A stretch of 17,242 nucleotides of DNA from Bacteroidetes bacterium UBA2364 (GTDB lineage Bacteria > Bacteroidota > Rhodothermia > Rhodothermales > UBA2364), in NCBI GenBank assembly GCA_002344075.1, contig DDTM01000094.1, positions 1-17,242 of the forward strand, given 5' to 3'. The first letter of the stretch is position 1; every line of letters starts with the position of its first letter. The notes beneath the pieces were generated by a model. The model searched no databases and was not told where the DNA came from. It worked only from the letters and a program-made list of their open reading frames with translations. The position numbers and the translations under genes are program-made. Below are positions 14,365 through 17,242 of this stretch, one piece after another.

Positions 14365-15156
14365 CTATAGGTTTAGCAACTGTCGGATACGCTGCCAATC
14401 CGTGGAAGGAAGCGGAGGTTGACGGTATTCGCTTGCTTGACGAATCTGTTGCAGCCAGTTTTGCTTGTGCGCGTTTAGTTCTATTATATAGGGTTCAACA
14501 TCAACCATACCCGGCCACAGTACAACAGCTTGATGAAGACGGGTTAGAGCGGTTTTATGGACTTCCTTTATTAGTTGACGGACTTCCTCCAAAAAAGCAA
14601 GAAAAGGGAGCGCATAAGCCCCGCCAAGGGTATGCCATACCGGAAAAATATCGTCTGCATCTTGGACCGCTTCGGCCAACCAAGTAATCTTAAGGTTGTC
14701 TTGATACCGGAAAAAATAGACCGAAGGGCTGTCTTCGATGTCGTCCGGACTAAAGGTACGTGCCACCAGCCAATCCGTTGCAGGGGCATATATCTCGTCT
14801 AAAAAACCTGATCCTTGGCCCAAGTCGTCCGACAACTGATCCATCATCCAGCCATCTATCTGGTCTAAGAACGTGGACAAAGGTTCTGGCTGATAGATAT
14901 GTCGGTGCAAAAATGTTGGAATAGGTTCGGCGATTCCAGGCAGCATTTCTGTTAACTCGTCCATAAAACGCAAGCTATTGACCTTTGCCCACATGGATTC
15001 CAAAACGCTACAGGTCATAAAATGTGCGTCCGAATACCGGAAAATGGTCTCTTGGCCTTTGCGCATCCCGATATAACATGAAAAGACTGCTGCCTCGAAG
15101 GTTTCGGGGGCATAAGAAGCAGGCAGTGCGGGCCACTCAACTTGAAACAGGTTCAT
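14365..15156 (-). CDS. Unknown soluble protein, possibly DUF5984-like
   Basis: A 263-residue protein without signal peptide or membrane segment, acidic and rich in W, F and Y, probably cytoplasmic. Segments such as QETIFRYSDAHF and VYFFRYQDNLKITWLAEAV, followed by an FPVWHTLGGAYALPFLAFLE stretch, recall the layout of the DUF5984 family (a strand with a charged turn, then a W...G...F...V helix). I cannot confirm that from memory, so no function is assigned. It is the first gene of the operon that continues into the acyltransferase after 10 bp. Upstream lies an 89-bp gap with a hairpin that separates it from the cytochrome peroxidase gene. Confidence 0.7.
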   Translation of the reverse strand: MNLFQVEWPALPASYAPETFEAAVFSCYIGMRKGQETIFRYSDAHFMTCSVLESMWAKVNSLRFMDELTEMLPGIAEPIPTFLHRHIYQPEPLSTFLDQIDGWMMDQLSDDLGQGSGFLDEIYAPATDWLVARTFSPDDIEDSPSVYFFRYQDNLKITWLAEAVQDADDIFPVWHTLGGAYALPFLAFLEEVRQLIKEVHKTALTRLHQAVVLWPGMVDVEPYIIELNAHKQNWLQQIRQASEYRQPPLPSTDWQRIRQLLNL

Positions 15157-15171
15157 TCACAAACGGGGGGA

Positions 15172-15200
15172 TGAAAAGTGGGGTACGATATTCGCACCCC
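15172..15200 (-). terminator. Hairpin between peroxidase gene and downstream operon
   Basis: On the minus strand GGGGTGCGA (15200-15192) pairs with TCGTACCCC (15188-15180), one pair being G-T, around a 3-nt loop, followed by ACTTTTC. It sits about 45 bp after the peroxidase stop and 24 bp before the next ATG, suitable for a terminator. A TAGTTTTG box (15207-15200) just before it matches the Bacteroidota -7 consensus without a clear -33 element, so the hairpin could instead be at the 5' end of the operon mRNA. Confidence 0.45.
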
Positions 15201-15245
15201 AAAACTACAACAAAAGATCGTGGCATTTTGGCGAAATGTCTGCGC

Positions 15246-17117
15246 TTAACGTTTACGCACAAATCGGTTTCCGGCGGGAATGCGTGGGAAATCCCTGACG
15301 GGTGGTGTAATTGGCGAAGTATCATTTAAAGACTCGATGAAACCACGTAATGCGGCCAGTTCTTCTTTTGTCAGGTTCAAAGGATCAGGTGGTAGGGTTT
15401 GGTTGGGCAGCGAAATCCCGATACCTGCACCACCGCCTCGGTTGTAAAAATCCAGAACTTCATCCAGTGTGTTGTAAACCCCATTGTGCATATAAGGCGC
15501 GGTCAGGGCAGCATTGCGCACGGTGGTGGTTTTGAACGCATGGCGGTGAACGTCCATCTGCAACAGTGCAAATTTACCTAAATCAGGGCTTACCATCGCG
15601 CCTGAGGTAATAGGTTTTGACGGTACACCCAAGACCTCAGACTCTGCCTCGATGTATGCCGGAGGAACGGTTCCGTTATAGAGTGGGGCAAAATGACACG
15701 TACCGCATTTGGCCTTGCCCATAAAAAGGTTAAACCCCTGGATGACTTGTGGGGAAATCGTAACATTCTCGCCGCGTAAATAACGGTCTATGGGGCTGTT
15801 CAGACTGGTTTGGGTTCGCATATAGGAAGCAATGGCCCGTACCGCCATACGCCCCATTAGGACATCGGTGAGATGTTGAAGAGGGAAAGCCTTTTCAAAA
15901 AGGGCCACATATTCGGGGACTGTCCTGAGCTTCTCTCCTACGGCGTCGGGTGTGGTATGTAGTTCTTTTGGATTTCGGAGGACTTTTTCCACACGGTCTT
16001 CCAAGGTAAAGGCAGTCAGGTCGTAGGCAGTGGAACGGGATAGTCCTGCATTGAGGATGGTAGGCGTGTTACGCATGCCATCTTGAATGCCATCGGTGGA
16101 CGTAGCGAGTGGTAATCCATCAGTAAAAGCACGGTCGTTCAAGTGGCAAGATGCACAACTGCGCCCGCCATCCCCGGCCAAAAAGGGGTCATAAAACAAG
16201 ATCTTGCCCAAATGCGCTTCTAATGGTGCCGGCTTCTGTGCATCAGTGGGAGCAAAAGCAGCCAAGTCAAAAGCTTTTTCAGAGAAAACAGTGGTAAAAT
16301 CCGGCTTAAGCGGCGCCCTATAGGTGGAAAGGGGGATGTTGAGTTGCTGCTGTGCAGCCAGAAGTGCGTGGCTTAACGGGGTGAGGCGTTCGCGGATAAA
16401 CGTTGCACGGTCAAATTCGCCAAAACCCGATGGACTTTTTTTAATAAAATCAATCGCCTCGTTCAGAGCGTGGAATGCCAACTTCAAATCGGCATCGCTC
16501 ATATAAGGTCTTAAAGCCTCTTTCATCCGCGCTAAACTGACCACCGATTCCGGCAGGGAATAAAAGGCCACAGGCGAATCGAAACCCGAAATGCCGAGCG
16601 ATAATATGCGCACTACTTGTAGCCGCATGGCCTCGAACACTTGGCGGTCTTTTAATTGGCTTACCTGTAGGTTGGTCTCCAATTGGTCGGTGAGTTGACG
16701 CAAATAGGCCACCTCGTTGGATAAGGCCACAGGGTCTTCGGGTGCATATTCCGGAAAAAGTTGCTCTTCCACCACCTGAAAACCATTTGGGGCGGTTGTT
16801 GTGATTTCCTCCGGCTCCACCTCTACTTTCTGGAGCGCAGGCCCATTCATGCGTTTGGCCACACGTGGGACCAAATACTCCGCCAAATATTCCACCGCTT
16901 TATAATGCAGTCGTGCAGATTTAAATGCAGATTGAATCTTCGTGGTATCGGCGTTCTTTACTAAGATCAAGCGGTGCAATTCCGATAGGTCGGACTTTAG
17001 CAGGCCGACATCAGCCAAAGCCCGCTGCTTGACTTCCCGCGCACGAAGGGTTTCGTCTTTCGGCGGACTACAACTGGCCGCCATCAGTACCAGTAGTAGG
17101 GAGAACAGGTATTTCAT
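15246..17117 (-). CDS. Lipoprotein di-heme cytochrome c peroxidase (MauG/CcpA family) with long N-terminal domain
   Basis: A 623-residue envelope protein that should carry two c-type hemes and reduce hydrogen peroxide, or carry out MauG-like oxidation. The lipobox LMAASC places a lipidated cysteine at 16, so the ATG at 17117 is chosen over one 39 bp upstream. Residues 20-275 form a helical domain (YKAVEYLAEYLVPRVAKRM with NGPALQ, later SGFDSPVAFYSLPES). It is seen fused to such peroxidases in Bacteroidota and resembles the helical-bundle imelysin type without its metal motif. The peroxidase part runs from about 300 to 605: CASCH (321-325), CGTCH (471-475), and the conserved APYMHNG (540-546) with a candidate axial Met543. 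This is longer than classical CcpA (about 330 residues) because of the added domain. Export, heme attachment and an electron donor must come from elsewhere. No regulator is adjacent. Confidence 0.9.
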   Translation of the reverse strand: MKYLFSLLLVLMAASCSPPKDETLRAREVKQRALADVGLLKSDLSELHRLILVKNADTTKIQSAFKSARLHYKAVEYLAEYLVPRVAKRMNGPALQKVEVEPEEITTTAPNGFQVVEEQLFPEYAPEDPVALSNEVAYLRQLTDQLETNLQVSQLKDRQVFEAMRLQVVRILSLGISGFDSPVAFYSLPESVVSLARMKEALRPYMSDADLKLAFHALNEAIDFIKKSPSGFGEFDRATFIRERLTPLSHALLAAQQQLNIPLSTYRAPLKPDFTTVFSEKAFDLAAFAPTDAQKPAPLEAHLGKILFYDPFLAGDGGRSCASCHLNDRAFTDGLPLATSTDGIQDGMRNTPTILNAGLSRSTAYDLTAFTLEDRVEKVLRNPKELHTTPDAVGEKLRTVPEYVALFEKAFPLQHLTDVLMGRMAVRAIASYMRTQTSLNSPIDRYLRGENVTISPQVIQGFNLFMGKAKCGTCHFAPLYNGTVPPAYIEAESEVLGVPSKPITSGAMVSPDLGKFALLQMDVHRHAFKTTTVRNAALTAPYMHNGVYNTLDEVLDFYNRGGGAGIGISLPNQTLPPDPLNLTKEELAALRGFIESLNDTSPITPPVRDFPRIPAGNRFVRKR

Positions 17118-17242
17118 TGCAATTTGGATTGAGTCTAAATTGTGTTCAATATACAACGCCGTCCGGGTAACATCTGTAAGGAAAATGTGTACGACACCAG
17201 AAGTACCTCAATTTATAGATGAGGGGTGTCCATTAAAGAAAA
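17118..17242. other. Upstream region of the peroxidase gene, no gene seen
   Basis: These 125 bp to the window edge hold no convincing open frame. On the minus strand TATATTGA lies about 33 bases before the peroxidase ATG and resembles a -7 element (TAnnTTTG with one T missing), but no -33 TTTG sits at the proper distance. The promoter is probably here but not firmly located. Confidence 0.4.

Noticed and set aside
14322..14687. 121-codon plus-strand open frame antisense to the unknown operon gene
   Set aside because: It lies almost wholly opposite the 14365-15156 gene, has unlike-protein composition in places, and the minus-strand gene fits the operon spacing.

Overview
The window looks like the chromosome of a member of the Bacteroidota in the wide sense, possibly a Rhodothermia- or Balneolia-like lineage. 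The clues are a C-terminal type IX secretion (T9SS) sorting domain on the glycosyl hydrolase, a DUF4249 lipoprotein beside a TonB-dependent receptor with an N-terminal carboxypeptidase-regulatory-like domain, lipoproteins with Bacteroidota-style lipoboxes, and almost no Shine-Dalgarno sequences. Most of the window has mid-to-high GC; 4271-9483 is clearly AT-rich. I see no tRNA, rRNA, CRISPR array, transposase or integrase.

Layout. 1-575: a probable frameshifted coding remnant, then AT-rich DNA with no convincing gene. 576-1546 (-): a two-gene unit with a YwaF/TIGR02206-type membrane protein and a small membrane/coiled-coil protein. 1607-2065 (+): a Nudix hydrolase. 2133-4247 (+): recG, complete. 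4271-9483: an AT-rich island with three minus-strand genes (unknown lipoprotein, DUF4249 lipoprotein, TonB-dependent receptor). 9484-9699: a second, exact copy of the last 216 bp of the recG locus. 9794-10888 (+): a TM2/SHOCT-like protein and a DinB-like protein. 10940-15156 (-): four tightly packed genes (unknown protein, acyltransferase, small membrane protein, T9SS-exported DigH-like glycosyl hydrolase) ending in a clear intrinsic terminator. 15246-17117 (-): a lipoprotein di-heme cytochrome c peroxidase with a long N-terminal domain.

The main observation is that the AT-rich island is bracketed by a perfect 216-bp direct repeat of the recG 3' end (4055-4270 and 9484-9699). The left copy completes an intact recG; the right copy is an orphan fragment leading into the TM2 gene. 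Collapsing the repeat would restore a plain recG - TM2 - DinB order. This is what integration of a circular molecule of about 5.4 kb carrying a piece of recG would produce, but no recombinase is visible. An assembly artefact must be excluded. The island encodes surface and outer-membrane proteins and has its own candidate promoters, a palindrome with helically phased repeats upstream of its first gene, and an intercistronic hairpin, so it may be a self-contained, regulated surface module of foreign origin.
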